Notes: a model not told the origin generated them from the letters alone. A stretch of 38,370 bases of DNA from Pseudomonadales bacterium (GCA_022827425.1 JAJDSZ010000093.1:1-38370); one strand, 5' to 3'. Numbered from the stretch's first letter, positions 17,169 to 26,952 are shown. Made by a program: numbers and translations.

Positions 17169-17603
17169 ATGGTTTCGGTGGAACGCAGCGCCCTGCTGCC
17201 GTATTCTCCGCGGCAGATGTTCGATCTGGTCAACGATATCGAGCGGTATCCCGCGTTTCTGCCCAATTGCCAGTCCGCCAGGGTGCTGGAGAAAAGCGGC
17301 GATGCGCTTGTTGGCGAACTGTGCCTCGGCAAGGCGGGCATTCGCCAGCGCTTTGTGACCCGGAATCGGCTGCGGCCGCCGGAGGCCATCGACATGGAAC
17401 TGGTGGAAGGCGATTTTTCGCATTTCAACGCTCAATGGCGATTCGAGGCAATGGGCGGGGATGCCTGCAAGGTGACGCTGGAAATGGACTTCGCCTTCCG
17501 CTCGAAACTGATCCAACTCGCCGCGGGCAGCCTGTTCCGCGACACCGCCGGTGAAATGGTGGACGCCATGGCGGCCCGGGCCCGGGCGGTGTATGGCCAA
17601 TGA
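17169..17603 (+). CDS. ratA: RatA/Coq10-like START-domain protein
   Basis: 144 aa, one polyketide-cyclase/START domain. Typical features are the N-terminal SALLPYSPRQMFDLVNDIERYPAFLPNC and the C-terminal LFRDTAGEMVDAMAARA helix. The E. coli protein was reported to block 70S ribosome association, but the family is also close to Coq10 ubiquinone chaperones, so the toxin label is tentative. It overlaps rnfH by 4 bp (ATGA), and smpB lies nearby on the opposite strand, matching the widespread smpB-ratA-rnfH neighbourhood. Confidence 0.92.
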   Translation: MVSVERSALLPYSPRQMFDLVNDIERYPAFLPNCQSARVLEKSGDALVGELCLGKAGIRQRFVTRNRLRPPEAIDMELVEGDFSHFNAQWRFEAMGGDACKVTLEMDFAFRSKLIQLAAGSLFRDTAGEMVDAMAARARAVYGQ

Positions 17604-17911
17604 GCATTGCAGCGGCGAATCTGGAGATCGAAGTCGCATACGGGACACCCACCGCCCAGCGTATCGTCGCCATCGAAGTTCCCCGGGGAACCACGGCCCG
17701 GGAGGCCGTTACGCAATCCGGCATTGCCGCCGAGTTTCCCGAGATCGACCTGGAGAGCGCCGTGCTCGGGATTTTCTCCCGCAAGCTCGACGGCAAACGG
17801 ACGCCCGCTCCGGAGGACTACGAACTCAAGCCCAGGGACCGGATCGAGATTTACCGTCCCTTGGGGATGACACCCAAGGAAGCCCGCAGGCTGCGCGCGA
17901 ATCGGGGCTGA
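17600..17911 (+). CDS. rnfH: RnfH-family ubiquitin-fold protein
   Basis: 103 aa with the beta-grasp pattern of the RnfH/UPF0125 family: LEIEVAYGTPTAQRIVAIEVPRGTTAREAV, VGIFSRKL-like FSRKLDGKR, and the closing DRIEIYRPLGMTPKEARRLRA. The biochemical function is not established. In many Gammaproteobacteria the next gene is bamE in convergent orientation; here bamE lies 10 kb away, with the ArsA and alginate genes in between. Confidence 0.92.
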   Translation: MSIAAANLEIEVAYGTPTAQRIVAIEVPRGTTAREAVTQSGIAAEFPEIDLESAVLGIFSRKLDGKRTPAPEDYELKPRDRIEIYRPLGMTPKEARRLRANRG

Positions 17912-17966
17912 GTTACAATGAATCGGCACTATTCGTGTCGGCACTGAACCAGGAGCCTGCGCCCAT

Positions 17967-18050
17967 GTCATGTTGCGCGTAGCGAAGCGAAGTCGCAGAA
18001 TCTCTTTCAGTGACCAACCAACAAGATTCTGCGACTACGCGCAGAATGAC
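17967..18050. repeat. 84-bp asymmetric inverted repeat, copy 3
   Basis: Long left arm (17967-18004), 18-nt loop and short right arm (18023-18050): the same element as copies 1 and 2 but inverted. It lies exactly at the junction between rnfH and the ArsA/alginate block. Confidence 0.85.
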
Positions 18051-18068
18051 TGAAATGGGGAAAGCGCC

Positions 18069-18344
18069 GTGAATTCCCGTCCCGACCAGCCGAGCCTGCT
18101 CAAGCGCATCGAGCGCGGCTTGTACGAGTATTACGTCACGCCGCACCGCCGGGCCCTGGCCCGGGCCGGGCGCGAGGAGGAAGACCTGTTCATGCTGCTC
18201 GTCTTCGCCGAATCCATGGGCATTCCCAATCCCGCAGCCTACTACACCATGGAGCTGCTCCCCGCGGTCTATGACCGTTTCCATGAATGGCATCAGCGCA
18301 TGGGCATGGAGCGCTCGCCACTGGATCATGTAGGTTGCTGTTAA
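18069..18344 (+). CDS. Cory-CC-star family small protein
   Basis: 91 aa, ending in Gly-Cys-Cys immediately before the stop, which is the feature behind the family name. The body is helical, with LYEYYVTPHRRALARAG, an acidic EEEDLFMLLVFAESMGIPNPAAYY and a final FHEWHQRMGMERSPLDH. The family is known to me only by its link to ArsA-like ATPases, and such an ATPase gene overlaps its end here. No function is established. The terminal CC could bind metal or be a recognition tag for the ATPase; that is inference. The GTG at 18069 is the start, behind GGGGAAAG. Confidence 0.8.
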   Translation: MNSRPDQPSLLKRIERGLYEYYVTPHRRALARAGREEEDLFMLLVFAESMGIPNPAAYYTMELLPAVYDRFHEWHQRMGMERSPLDHVGCC

Positions 18345-19345
18345 ATCACGCCCGTTCCAGGCAGGTTCTCTTTTTCGGCGGCAAAGGCGGCGTCGGCAAG
18401 ACCACCGTGTCGGCGGCGGTCGCCTACGCGCTGGCCAATGAAGACCGGCGGGTGCTGCTCGTTTCCACCGATCCGGCCCACAATCTCGGCCATATCTTCC
18501 ATCGCGAAATCGGCCCGCGGCCGGTGCGGCTTGCGCCGGGGCTCGACGGGCTCGAACTCGATCCGGACGCCACGGTGAAGGAGCATATGAGTGAGGTCTC
18601 CGGCGCCTTGCAAAGCCTGATGCCGGCGCATCTGCATGGCGAGGTGGACAAGCATGTTTCCTTGTCCCGGGATGCGCCGGGCATGCAGGAAGCGGCGATT
18701 CTGGAGAAGATCGCCGAAGTCGTCGAGCGGGGCAGGAAGGATTACCAGCATGTGATCTTCGATACCGCGCCTTCGGGCCACACCGCGCGGCTGATGGTCC
18801 TGCCCGAAGTGATGACGGCCTGGACCGAAGGTCTCATCAAGCGCCGGGAACGCGCCGACCGCTTCGCCGAGTTCGTGCGGGAACTCGGTTCGGACAAGGC
18901 GCTCGGTGAAAACATCGTCGGCGAAAAAGACCCGGAAGCGGAAAAGGAAAGCAGAATCCGCGGCATCCTCAATCGGCGGCGGCTCAAGTTCGCCCGGTTG
19001 CGCGATGTGCTGGCGGATGCCGGCACGACCTCTTTTGTCATCGTGCTCGTGGCCGAGCGCCTGCCGGTGCTGGAAACCATCGAACTGCACGAACAACTCG
19101 TCAAGGCGGGGCTGGCCATCAACTGCCTGGTGGTGAACAAACGCCTGCCGGAGGGCGCCGGGGAGTTTCTGGAAGAGCGCCGCGGCCAGGAGGGGGTGCA
19201 CCTCGCGGTGCTGGAAAAGGCGCTGCCCCAGGTTCCGCAGCAGAGTCTGGGGCTGGCGGCGAAAGACGTGACGGGTTTAGGGGCGCTGAAGGAGTTTTCC
19301 GAACGCCTGCTTGCCGATGCAGGGACTCGGGGCGCAAATGCCTAA
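18335..19345 (+). CDS. ArsA/Get3-family ATPase
   Basis: Single-domain deviant-Walker ATPase of about 336 aa. It has P-loop [10 protein letters not shown] close to the N-terminus, STDPAHN and DTAPSGHT (switch motifs), and VVNKRLP near the end. ArsA proteins drive arsenite efflux and Get3/TRC40 insert tail-anchored proteins. The chain has only one Cys (INCLVV), so it lacks the Get3 CXXC and the three arsenite-binding cysteines, and there are no ars genes nearby; classical arsenite pumping is unlikely. The start is uncertain: TTG 18335 leaves a normal short N-terminus, while ATG 18287 would add 16 residues inside the upstream gene. The 3' end overlaps convergent kdgK by 4 bp. Confidence 0.88.
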   Translation: MLLNHARSRQVLFFGGKGGVGKTTVSAAVAYALANEDRRVLLVSTDPAHNLGHIFHREIGPRPVRLAPGLDGLELDPDATVKEHMSEVSGALQSLMPAHLHGEVDKHVSLSRDAPGMQEAAILEKIAEVVERGRKDYQHVIFDTAPSGHTARLMVLPEVMTAWTEGLIKRRERADRFAEFVRELGSDKALGENIVGEKDPEAEKESRIRGILNRRRLKFARLRDVLADAGTTSFVIVLVAERLPVLETIELHEQLVKAGLAINCLVVNKRLPEGAGEFLEERRGQEGVHLAVLEKALPQVPQQSLGLAAKDVTGLGALKEFSERLLADAGTRGANA

Positions 19346-20370
19346 CGCTGCACCCTTCCCGAGCCCGAACCTTCCATCAGATGCAGCACTTCGGCGGCGT
19401 CCACCCGATTGAAATCGCCGGCAATGGAATGTTTCAGGCAACTGGCGGCAACGGCGAAATCCAGAGATTGCCTGCGGTCCTCGTAGGCGTTCAGCCCGTA
19501 AATCAGCCCTGAAGCAAAACTGTCGCCGCCGCCAACCCGGTCGATGATGTCGCTGATTTCATAGCGGCGCGAGACATGGAATCCGCCCTCGTCGCGCAGG
19601 CAGGCGGACCAGTGGTTCCGGTCTGCGCTGAGCGATTCGCGCATGGTGATTGCGATCACCGACATGCGGGGGAACTTTTCCAGCATCCTGGCGGAGAGCA
19701 ATTCGTATTTGGAGAGGTCGAGCGCGCCGCTGTCCACATCGACATCCACCGAGACTCCCAGAGATTTCTGGCAGTCTTCCTCGTTGGCAATGCCGATATC
19801 GACAAATTGCACGAGTTCGTTCATGACCTCGGGAGCGGTTTTGCCGTACTGCCAAAGTTTGCCGCGGAAATTGAAATCGCAGGAAACGGCAAGGCCCGCA
19901 TCCGACGCCGCGGCCATCGCTTCCAGGCTGAGTTCGGCGGCCGAAGCGCTCAGCGCCGGGGTGATGCCGGTAATGTGCAGCCATTTCGCTCCGGCAAAGA
20001 TCCGGCGCCAGTCAAAGTCACCGGAATTCGCCTGGCAGATGGAGGATCCGGAACGGTCATAAACCACTTTCGAGGCCCGCTGATTGGCGCCGGTTTCAAG
20101 AAAGTACACGCCGACCCGCTCGCCCGTTCGGCGGATATGGGAAGTATCGACGCCGAACTTGCGCAATTCGCGAATTGCCGCGTCGCCGATGGCGTGGTCC
20201 GGCAGGGCGCTTACGAATGCCGCGTCGCAGCCGTAATTCGCCAGGGATACAGCCACATTCGCCTCGCCGCCGCCGAAAGTGGCTTCGAGATGAGGCGATT
20301 GCAGCAGACGCTCATGGGAGGGCGATTTCAGCCGCAGCATGATTTCGCCGAAGCAGATGTACTCAGCCAA
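19342..20370 (-). CDS. kdgK: 2-keto-3-deoxygluconate kinase, PfkB family
   Basis: 342 aa. It phosphorylates KDG to KDPG, the step before Eda. PfkB features are [11 protein letters not shown] and the substrate-side [12 protein letters not shown] at the N-terminus and the ATP/anion-hole motif [16 protein letters not shown] with the catalytic Asp. GGGD replaces the commoner GAGD. The start is TTG 20370, 12 nt after the reductase stop and behind GAGGA. It is the last gene of a six-gene minus-strand operon and overlaps the convergent ArsA-like gene by 4 bp. Confidence 0.88.
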   Translation of the reverse strand: MAEYICFGEIMLRLKSPSHERLLQSPHLEATFGGGEANVAVSLANYGCDAAFVSALPDHAIGDAAIRELRKFGVDTSHIRRTGERVGVYFLETGANQRASKVVYDRSGSSICQANSGDFDWRRIFAGAKWLHITGITPALSASAAELSLEAMAAASDAGLAVSCDFNFRGKLWQYGKTAPEVMNELVQFVDIGIANEEDCQKSLGVSVDVDVDSGALDLSKYELLSARMLEKFPRMSVIAITMRESLSADRNHWSACLRDEGGFHVSRRYEISDIIDRVGGGDSFASGLIYGLNAYEDRRQSLDFAVAASCLKHSIAGDFNRVDAAEVLHLMEGSGSGRVQR

Positions 20371-20382
20371 GCGCGGGAATCC

Positions 20383-21135
20383 TCAGGAGAAATAGAGCCC
20401 GCCATTGATGTCGAGGCTGGCGCCGGTAATGAAGCTCGACTCGGGCGAGGCAAGATACGCAACCAGATCGGCAACTTCCCGGGCCAGCCCTTCCCGCCGC
20501 AACGGCGTGGCGCCGGCGACATTGGCGCGGACTTCATCCCGGGTGAACCGGTCGTGAAACGCGGTGCTGATCATGCCGGGGCAAACACAGTTCACCCGGA
20601 TTCCGGCTGGGCCCAGTTCCTTGGCGAGTCCTCGGGTGAAAGTCATCAAGGCGCCCTTGGATGTTCCGTAGGCGATGGCGCCCGGCCCGCCGCCGTCCCG
20701 CCCGGCCTGGGAGGAAAAATTGATGATGGAAGCGCCCTTGCCCATGCGGGGCACAACGGCCTTGGCAGTCAGAAAGGCGCTGGTGACATTGAGTTTCATG
20801 ACACCTTCAAAAAACTCCTCGCTCATTTCCAGCAGCGGCTTGCGCGCCACCAGCCCTCCGGTGACATTGACCAGAATGTCGATGGAATCGTCAAACTCGC
20901 TTCGGGTTTGTTCGAGCAGATTGTCGACGTCCCGCTGCTTTGTCGTGTCCGCGCGAACGCTGATGGCGGCACCGCCAGCCGCCTGGATTGCCTTTAGCGT
21001 GTCGGCCCCGTCGGTTTCGCTGTTGCACCAGGTAAACGCGACCCTGGCGCCTTTTCGCGCCAGTGTCTCCGCAACCGCCCTGCCGATATCGCGCGAGCCG
21101 CCGGCGACAATCGCCACCTTGTTTTCAATACTCAT
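20383..21135 (-). CDS. SDR-family reductase, probably DEH reductase
   Basis: 250 aa classical short-chain dehydrogenase. It has the NAD(P) site GGSRDIG, catalytic Ser in NFSSQAG, YGTSK, and the closing DINGGLYFS. The sequence alone resembles FabG-like reductases. Position in the operon, between the uronate permease and kdgK, points to reduction of 4-deoxy-L-erythro-5-hexoseulose uronate (DEH, the product of alginate lyases) to KDG, as done by known SDR-type DEH reductases. The specific substrate is an inference. Confidence 0.85.
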   Translation of the reverse strand: MSIENKVAIVAGGSRDIGRAVAETLARKGARVAFTWCNSETDGADTLKAIQAAGGAAISVRADTTKQRDVDNLLEQTRSEFDDSIDILVNVTGGLVARKPLLEMSEEFFEGVMKLNVTSAFLTAKAVVPRMGKGASIINFSSQAGRDGGGPGAIAYGTSKGALMTFTRGLAKELGPAGIRVNCVCPGMISTAFHDRFTRDEVRANVAGATPLRREGLAREVADLVAYLASPESSFITGASLDINGGLYFS

Positions 21136-21170
21136 TGCAATTTCCCGATCAAGTCAAAATCAGTCCGAAA

Positions 21171-22481
21171 TCAATTCGGGGTTTCCGCGGCGGCCGTATT
21201 CCCATCCCAGTCGGTCGTCACCGGCTCGATCCGGCCGCCGAAAATCCATACCGACGCCACCGCCAGCGGAACGAGCAGCGCTCCCAGCAGGAAAAACGGC
21301 ACGTAGGATTCCTGGGTCGCAATGGGAACAATCCAGGTGGTGATCAGCACGCCGGCGACCGCGGCGGTGCCGCCGACGCCGGCAAGCGAGCCAACCGACT
21401 TGCCGGCGAAAAAATCGCTGGGCAGCGTCTGGATATTGCCGATGGCCAACTGGAATCCGAACAGGATCACCGCGATCAACAAAACCGCGGTGAGCGGTGT
21501 GGAGGCGAACGCGGTGGCAATCAGCATGGGCATCATGATGGCGCCGCCCAGGGTTATGGTCAGCTTGCGGGCGCCATTGACCGACCAGCCGGTCCTGAGC
21601 AGTTTGCCGGCAAGCCAGCCGCCGAATATCGCGCCAAGCGCCGCGCCGACATAAGGCACCCAGGCGAACAGACCAATCTGGGCGATGTCGAATCCGAATT
21701 GGTCCGCTAGATAGATCGGCAGCCAGCTCACAAAGAGCCACCACACCGGGTCCAGGAAAAATCGCGAGGAAATGACCGCCCAGCTTTGCCGGTACTTGAG
21801 CATCTCTCCCCATCCCGGCGCCGCCTGTTCCAGGTCCCCGGCTTCGCCCTCCGCTTCCGGCTTTTGCCCGGAGAGTATGTATTCCTTTTCTTCTTCGGAC
21901 AGCCAGGGGTGACGTTCCGGCGGCGCCTTGTACACGAGCAGCCAGGGAATCAGCCAGATGAAACCGAGTGCGCCCACGGCGATGAAGGTCCCCCGCCAAC
22001 CGAATTGCAGATAGAGCAGGGCGATTACCGGCGCGGAAACCACCGCGCCGAGGGAGGCGCCGGAATTGAATATTCCCTGGGCCAGGGCGCGCTCCTTGAT
22101 GGGGAACCATTCGGCATTGCTCTTGGTCGCCCCCGGCCAGTTGCCCGCCTCGCTGACGCCGAGCGCCGCCCGCACCAGCCCCAGGGAAAGCACGCCGCGG
22201 GTTGCGGAGTGCAGCATGATGGAAATCGACCAGGCCACGATCGCCAGCACGAACCCCAGCCGGGTTCCGATCATGTCGAAGATCTTGCCGAACAGGGAAT
22301 GGCCGACGGCGTAACCAACCATGAAAAAGGAAACCACCAGGGCGTAGTCGTTGGCGTCCATGCCCAGGTCTTCGGAAATGGCGGGCCACATGATGGCCAG
22401 GGCATTCCGGTCGATGTAGTTGATCACCGTCGCAATCGCGACGAGGCTGACAACGATCCATCTCAGGTATCCGCGGAACAT
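21171..22481 (-). CDS. MFS transporter, hexuronate/ACS type, probable DEH permease
   Basis: 436 aa with 12 hydrophobic segments. TM1 has TVINYIDRNALA, and later segments show VSEAGNWPGATKSNAEWFP and FNSGASLGAVVSAP, typical of the anion:cation symporter group that includes ExuT. The operon context suggests import of alginate-derived unsaturated monouronate. The central loop (SEEEKEYILSGQKPEAEGE) is acidic. The start ATG 22481 follows a GAGAG site. It lies 49 bp downstream of the PL17 gene. Confidence 0.88.
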   Translation of the reverse strand: MFRGYLRWIVVSLVAIATVINYIDRNALAIMWPAISEDLGMDANDYALVVSFFMVGYAVGHSLFGKIFDMIGTRLGFVLAIVAWSISIMLHSATRGVLSLGLVRAALGVSEAGNWPGATKSNAEWFPIKERALAQGIFNSGASLGAVVSAPVIALLYLQFGWRGTFIAVGALGFIWLIPWLLVYKAPPERHPWLSEEEKEYILSGQKPEAEGEAGDLEQAAPGWGEMLKYRQSWAVISSRFFLDPVWWLFVSWLPIYLADQFGFDIAQIGLFAWVPYVGAALGAIFGGWLAGKLLRTGWSVNGARKLTITLGGAIMMPMLIATAFASTPLTAVLLIAVILFGFQLAIGNIQTLPSDFFAGKSVGSLAGVGGTAAVAGVLITTWIVPIATQESYVPFFLLGALLVPLAVASVWIFGGRIEPVTTDWDGNTAAAETPN

Positions 22482-22530
22482 GTATCTCTCACTCCAGGCT
22501 TTGGCACAGCCTGTTCATTTCGGGCAAATC

Positions 22531-24717
22531 CTACTCATGGAACAAGGCGTAATCGCCGCTCCAACGGTAGGGGCGACCCGCAAGCTCGACCGTGTGTGTC
22601 ATCGCCTCGCCGGCATCGTGGGACAGGGCGAGAATCGCCTGTGAGCCGCCGGCGGTTCGCAGGCTCAGCAGATCAGCGCCGGCTTCACGGACAAACCGCA
22701 GTTCGTCCAGGGCGCCGCGGCTGTTCAGGGTGTATTCTTCGGCCCCGTTGTATTCGCCGTGTGGTTCGAGCGCGGACACAAACCAGCCTGAACTTTCCCC
22801 GCGGGTCCGCAGTACCAGCGCCTGCTCACGGCGCAGATTGAATTGCGGGTCATTGGCGCCGAGTTCGGTAAAGAACACTTGCATATCGTCCCGCGCAATC
22901 ACGGAATAGGTATAGAAGCGGTTTCCGGTGAGCCAGGTGAGGGCAAATTTCTCGCCCGCGGGGATTTCCGCGCTCGCCCGCAACCAAAGATGCTGATAGC
23001 CATTGGCCGCCCCCAGCGGCTGCAGGCTGGACGCCGGTTCCAGCGGATGACTGGTATCGACGATCTGGCCGTTGAAATGCACGGGCAGGTCGAACTGATG
23101 CGGGTTTTCGCCGCTGGCTTCCAGCACATCGATCATCAGCGGATGTTCGGTGGGGAAGTCGCTCAGCAAGGCTGTGGTACGCCGGAATGACACTCCGCCA
23201 TAGGCGCCTTCCATGCTTGCGGAGGCGATTTCGATTCCGCCCGCGTCGTCAAAGAACAGCATGTCGGGATGATGTTGTTCCGCGACGCGCAGTTGGCCGT
23301 CGAAATGGCTGGTTTCATCCACCACCAGAGCGTTGTGGGCGATGGTTTGCTTGGCCCAGGTTTCGTTTTCCGGCAGGTAGCGGCCACCATTTTTCTGTTC
23401 CACGTTCAGGAAGCGCGCGGCGCCATAATCGGTGAGGATTTCCCGGCCGTTGTCGTAGAACAGCAGCCCGAGCTTGTCGAAGTGGCCGTGGCCCATGCCC
23501 TGGGACGTGGCCTTGAGAAGCAGGGCCTGCTGATTGCCGGCGCTGTTTGCGCGAAGCACGGCCAATGCGCCCCGCTTTCCTTCCGGCCCGTCGCGGAACA
23601 ATCGGGATTCGTGGATGAATGGCGGGGTTTCGCCCCGGTCCCGGTCCCGGGCGAGCCGGAAGCCGTCGCCGTTGAGAACCCGGGAGCTCTGCTGCCCCGC
23701 GATGGACGCCAGGGCGGAATCGCCGGTCAGGGCGTAGGCCATGGCGATGCCATGGCGCAGCTCCACGGTGTCGAGACCCTTGTCCTTGATGGCGTCGTTC
23801 AGGGGGAAAAACAACCCGGCATAGGACAAGTGGATGCAGGCATGGATGGCCTTGAGCAGGATGCCGTCACGATAGGCGAAGATATCCAGTTCCGGCTCAT
23901 TCGTTTCGATGCTGCGGGCGAAAAGGAGGAAGGGCATCATCGCGTAGCGCTGATAGTACGGTCCTTCGCTGTAGTAGCCATCGGGGGAAAACAGCAGGTC
24001 GATCTGCCGCATGAAACCGGAGTCGCCATTGCCGTCGAGTCCATACAGCGCCTTGCGGACGTAATCATCGTCATCCAGCACATAGCCGGTCATGCCCACC
24101 GCGGCGACGGCCCAGGTGCCGTGGTTGTGGATCCGGTCAAAGGTGTCCGCCGAGCCTTCGGAGAGGAAATCGGCCATGGGCCGCAGCAGCCTGTTCACAA
24201 TCTCGTTGCGCTCGGCGGGCGGCAGGCTGTCGTGTATCGCATCGAAACCCTGGATGGCATAGGTGAGCCAGACCGATTCATTGAGGTTTTGCCAGAAAAG
24301 CCGGCCGGGATTCGAGCCCCTGCCGTGGGGATGATTGCCAAGGCCGGGGTACATGTCCGCATAGGCAAGCAGCAGCCGGCCGGCATGGCGCGCATAGGTT
24401 TCGTCGCCGGTGAGTTGGTAAACCATCCCGGCGTCGTGGATCGCAATACCGTTCTTCTTGTGGGTTTCGTGGGAGTATCCGCCGCCCGGATCCACCGGCG
24501 CCGGCACGTCCGGCGCCGTCTCGAAATAGCTATCGAGTTCGCCCCTGGTTTCTTCAAGCATGCGGCTGAAGCCGGGCGATTCCTGCCGGTATCGCCTGAT
24601 GAATTCAACGTCTTCCGGCGTCAGCAAGAGTCCCGGATGTTCGGCGGGAAATCCCGGGGAACACAGGACGAGCGCGGCAAGGCCGCAAAGCGAAACCTGG
24701 GCGGGGCCGAATCTCAT
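22531..24717 (-). CDS. Exported PL17-type oligoalginate lyase
   Basis: 728 aa. After a Sec signal (VSLCGLAALVLCSPGFPA) comes an alpha/alpha-toroid lyase domain and a C-terminal heparinase II/III-type beta domain. Asn198-His199 in IHNHGTW and Tyr255 in SEGPYYQRY have the same spacing as the catalytic Asn, His and Tyr of the PL17 enzyme Alg17c. GHGHFDKL in the beta domain matches its metal-site region. Such enzymes are exolytic and release monomeric uronate from alginate oligomers, so this is the step that feeds the permease. The ATG overlaps the PL6 stop by 4 bp. Confidence 0.9.
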   Translation of the reverse strand: MRFGPAQVSLCGLAALVLCSPGFPAEHPGLLLTPEDVEFIRRYRQESPGFSRMLEETRGELDSYFETAPDVPAPVDPGGGYSHETHKKNGIAIHDAGMVYQLTGDETYARHAGRLLLAYADMYPGLGNHPHGRGSNPGRLFWQNLNESVWLTYAIQGFDAIHDSLPPAERNEIVNRLLRPMADFLSEGSADTFDRIHNHGTWAVAAVGMTGYVLDDDDYVRKALYGLDGNGDSGFMRQIDLLFSPDGYYSEGPYYQRYAMMPFLLFARSIETNEPELDIFAYRDGILLKAIHACIHLSYAGLFFPLNDAIKDKGLDTVELRHGIAMAYALTGDSALASIAGQQSSRVLNGDGFRLARDRDRGETPPFIHESRLFRDGPEGKRGALAVLRANSAGNQQALLLKATSQGMGHGHFDKLGLLFYDNGREILTDYGAARFLNVEQKNGGRYLPENETWAKQTIAHNALVVDETSHFDGQLRVAEQHHPDMLFFDDAGGIEIASASMEGAYGGVSFRRTTALLSDFPTEHPLMIDVLEASGENPHQFDLPVHFNGQIVDTSHPLEPASSLQPLGAANGYQHLWLRASAEIPAGEKFALTWLTGNRFYTYSVIARDDMQVFFTELGANDPQFNLRREQALVLRTRGESSGWFVSALEPHGEYNGAEEYTLNSRGALDELRFVREAGADLLSLRTAGGSQAILALSHDAGEAMTHTVELAGRPYRWSGDYALFHE

Positions 24718-26948
24718 GGCCCCGTTTCGCTTGCGTCGCCGACGATCGGCAAGGGGGTGTTTTCGAACCGATTTCGTTCCAGCGTATTGACCGGGTCGCC
24801 AACAATGGTGGCGATCCGGATCGGCTCGCTGCCTGAAAGGGTGTTGTCGATGATCTCGACGTCCTGGGCGCCGTGCAATCGCACCGAGGCATTCGTTGCG
24901 TTGCGGCTGCCAATGCCGACGGACTGCAGGGTGGATGCGCTCAATTCGAAATGCGGGCCGAAGGTGCTTTCGTCGGTTCCGCCCCGGTAGACATTGGCGA
25001 GCGCGCCTTCGATGTTTTCGAAAGTGCTGCCGCGGATCGTGACGGTTTCGGCGTTGTAGATGCCAAGGTCTTCCGTTTCCAGCTCCAGCGCGAGCACGTC
25101 TCCGGTAATGTTGCGGAATCTGGAGTCCGCAATGTGGATGAGATGGGCGAAAGTGTGTTTCGCCGGGGAGAAGAAATCGAAGGAGTGGTTGCTGTTCAGG
25201 TCGCTGACGGTCACGTTCTCAAGCACAAGGGCGTAAGGTCTCACCATGGAGTAACGGCTTGTGCGGATTGCCGAGTTGCCCGCCGCATCCGGCGCCGATT
25301 TTCCCGAAAGCGTCAATCCTTCAAGCCTGAGGCTGCCGCCGTCAACGATTTCGAACAGCGCCGTGCGCTCGAATTCGATTGTCGCCTCGCCGGTTGGCGC
25401 ATGGATGGCGAGCGGTCGGTCCACGACCAAGATTTTCGATTCCAGATACTCTCCGGGCGAAAGGGAAATCGTGTCTCCCGCCCCGGCTTCGGCAACCGCG
25501 TCGAAAATCGAATCGAGCCCGGGCCCGATCTCCCGGATTTGGCCGAAACCGAAGCGAACTTCCGGGCCGGGTTTGGGATACCAGGAAACGCCGGTTGCTT
25601 CCCTGTCGAGCACGGCAAGGTCGCGTGGAACGCCGACGCCATCGAATTCTTCGCTTGCCGGATAAAATAGTCCGTTTGCCGATTGCCGAAGCGCAATGTT
25701 GGAGTAGACGAATGCATCGCCTGGCTCCGGCGGATTCGCTTCCGGCGCAACCGATTCGTGAATGACATTGGCCTGGAATTCAATGCCGCTCAAATCATCG
25801 TAAGCGGTGAAGATACTGCGGCCGTCGCTGTTATGCACCAGATTCGACCGGAACACGCTGTTGATGGGCGGGGCCGAGCGCTCCTCATCGCTACCCGCGG
25901 CAAGTTCGATGTGGTCGCTGTCAATGATGGAATTGTTTTCGATGATCGCGCCATCGACCTGGTCATAGCGATTGATGGGGGAATTGGGGACGCCGTTCAT
26001 CATCACGAGGGCGCCGCCGAATCGATGCCCGGTCAATCCCCGCAGATAGTTGTTGCGCACCACCTGATCGCGGTTGATCACGCGGATGCCGCCGGTGTGG
26101 CTGACCCGGTTGCCGAGGAAAACATTGTTCTCCACAGTGTTTCCGTGACCATGGCGCAGGGTGAGCGTGCCCTGGGACTCATGGAATACATTGCCGCGAA
26201 ACACATTTCCGCCGGACTTGCTGGATATGATTTCCACTTCGCCATTGCAGCGGTCGAAGTAGTTGTTCTCCACAACGGTGAAGGAATTCGTCCGGGACCA
26301 GGCGCTGGTGCCGATGCGCAGGGTTTCGCCGCCGTTGGAGCCGAGCACAGGGCGCGGCCCGAAGTAGTTGTGGTCGATGCGGTGGTGGTTCTGCCGGCTG
26401 TCTTCGCTGTCGAGGCGCACCGCCATGGTAACCCCGGCATTGCTCTTGCCTTCGAGATGATTGTGGTCGAAGCGGTTGTGTCTGCCGTACATCATGACCC
26501 AGAAGTCGGTTTCGAAGCGCTCCGGGTTGTTGAAATGGTCGATTACCGTTTCGGTTACCCGGGAGTGGTGGGCAAGGTCGCCGCGGGTTCCGCGGAACGC
26601 GATGACGGTGTTTGTGGGTGTGTAACCGTCCCTGAATACGAGGCCGGACACTACGAGATGTTCTCCGGCGAGGCGCAAATTCGAGCGGCCGGAAATGATG
26701 ACCTCTCCCCTGGTTTCCGCGGCCAGGGTAATGGGTTCGCCGGCGCGGCCATGCCCGGTAAAGAGAATCTCGAAATCGCGCCAGACTCCATTGGCGAGGA
26801 TGATGGTATCGCCGGGTTCGACCGATTCCACCGCGGCGCGGTACTCCTGCTGGTTGCCGACGGGAATTTCGGCGCCCCGGGCCTGATTCGCGGTAAGCAG
26901 GATCGCGACCAGCGCCGCAGCGAGGAATGTGCCGAATGGGGTTCTCAT
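24714..26948 (-). CDS. Exported PL6-family alginate lyase, two beta-helix domains
   Basis: 744 aa. It has a Sec signal (LAAALVAILLTANQARG), then a parallel beta-helix of the chondroitinase B/alginate lyase group. Lys244 (SSKSGG) and Arg265 (LTLRHGHG) are 21 residues apart, as in the known PL6 lyase AlyGC, and EVEI just upstream supplies the metal-binding acids. From about residue 450 a second beta-helix with repeated N-x-F turns follows; the total length matches two-domain PL6 enzymes. It cleaves alginate by beta-elimination. It begins 4 bp after the regulator stop and overlaps the PL17 gene by 4 bp. Confidence 0.92.
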   Translation of the reverse strand: MRTPFGTFLAAALVAILLTANQARGAEIPVGNQQEYRAAVESVEPGDTIILANGVWRDFEILFTGHGRAGEPITLAAETRGEVIISGRSNLRLAGEHLVVSGLVFRDGYTPTNTVIAFRGTRGDLAHHSRVTETVIDHFNNPERFETDFWVMMYGRHNRFDHNHLEGKSNAGVTMAVRLDSEDSRQNHHRIDHNYFGPRPVLGSNGGETLRIGTSAWSRTNSFTVVENNYFDRCNGEVEIISSKSGGNVFRGNVFHESQGTLTLRHGHGNTVENNVFLGNRVSHTGGIRVINRDQVVRNNYLRGLTGHRFGGALVMMNGVPNSPINRYDQVDGAIIENNSIIDSDHIELAAGSDEERSAPPINSVFRSNLVHNSDGRSIFTAYDDLSGIEFQANVIHESVAPEANPPEPGDAFVYSNIALRQSANGLFYPASEEFDGVGVPRDLAVLDREATGVSWYPKPGPEVRFGFGQIREIGPGLDSIFDAVAEAGAGDTISLSPGEYLESKILVVDRPLAIHAPTGEATIEFERTALFEIVDGGSLRLEGLTLSGKSAPDAAGNSAIRTSRYSMVRPYALVLENVTVSDLNSNHSFDFFSPAKHTFAHLIHIADSRFRNITGDVLALELETEDLGIYNAETVTIRGSTFENIEGALANVYRGGTDESTFGPHFELSASTLQSVGIGSRNATNASVRLHGAQDVEIIDNTLSGSEPIRIATIVGDPVNTLERNRFENTPLPIVGDASETGP

Positions 26949-26952
26949 CGGA

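Noticed and set aside
15701-17428. 575-residue open frame on the minus strand
   Set aside because: It is antisense to the NSS transporter and ratA, is rich in His, Gln and Gly with no domain, and is explained by the codon bias of the real genes.
18335-19345. Arsenite-resistance function for the ArsA-like ATPase
   Set aside because: Only one ATPase domain and one Cys, with no arsB, arsC, arsD or arsR nearby; the name is kept only for the family.
23269-24990. 573-residue open frame on the plus strand
   Set aside because: It is the antisense shadow of the PL17 and PL6 lyase genes, which have catalytic motifs and signal peptides.
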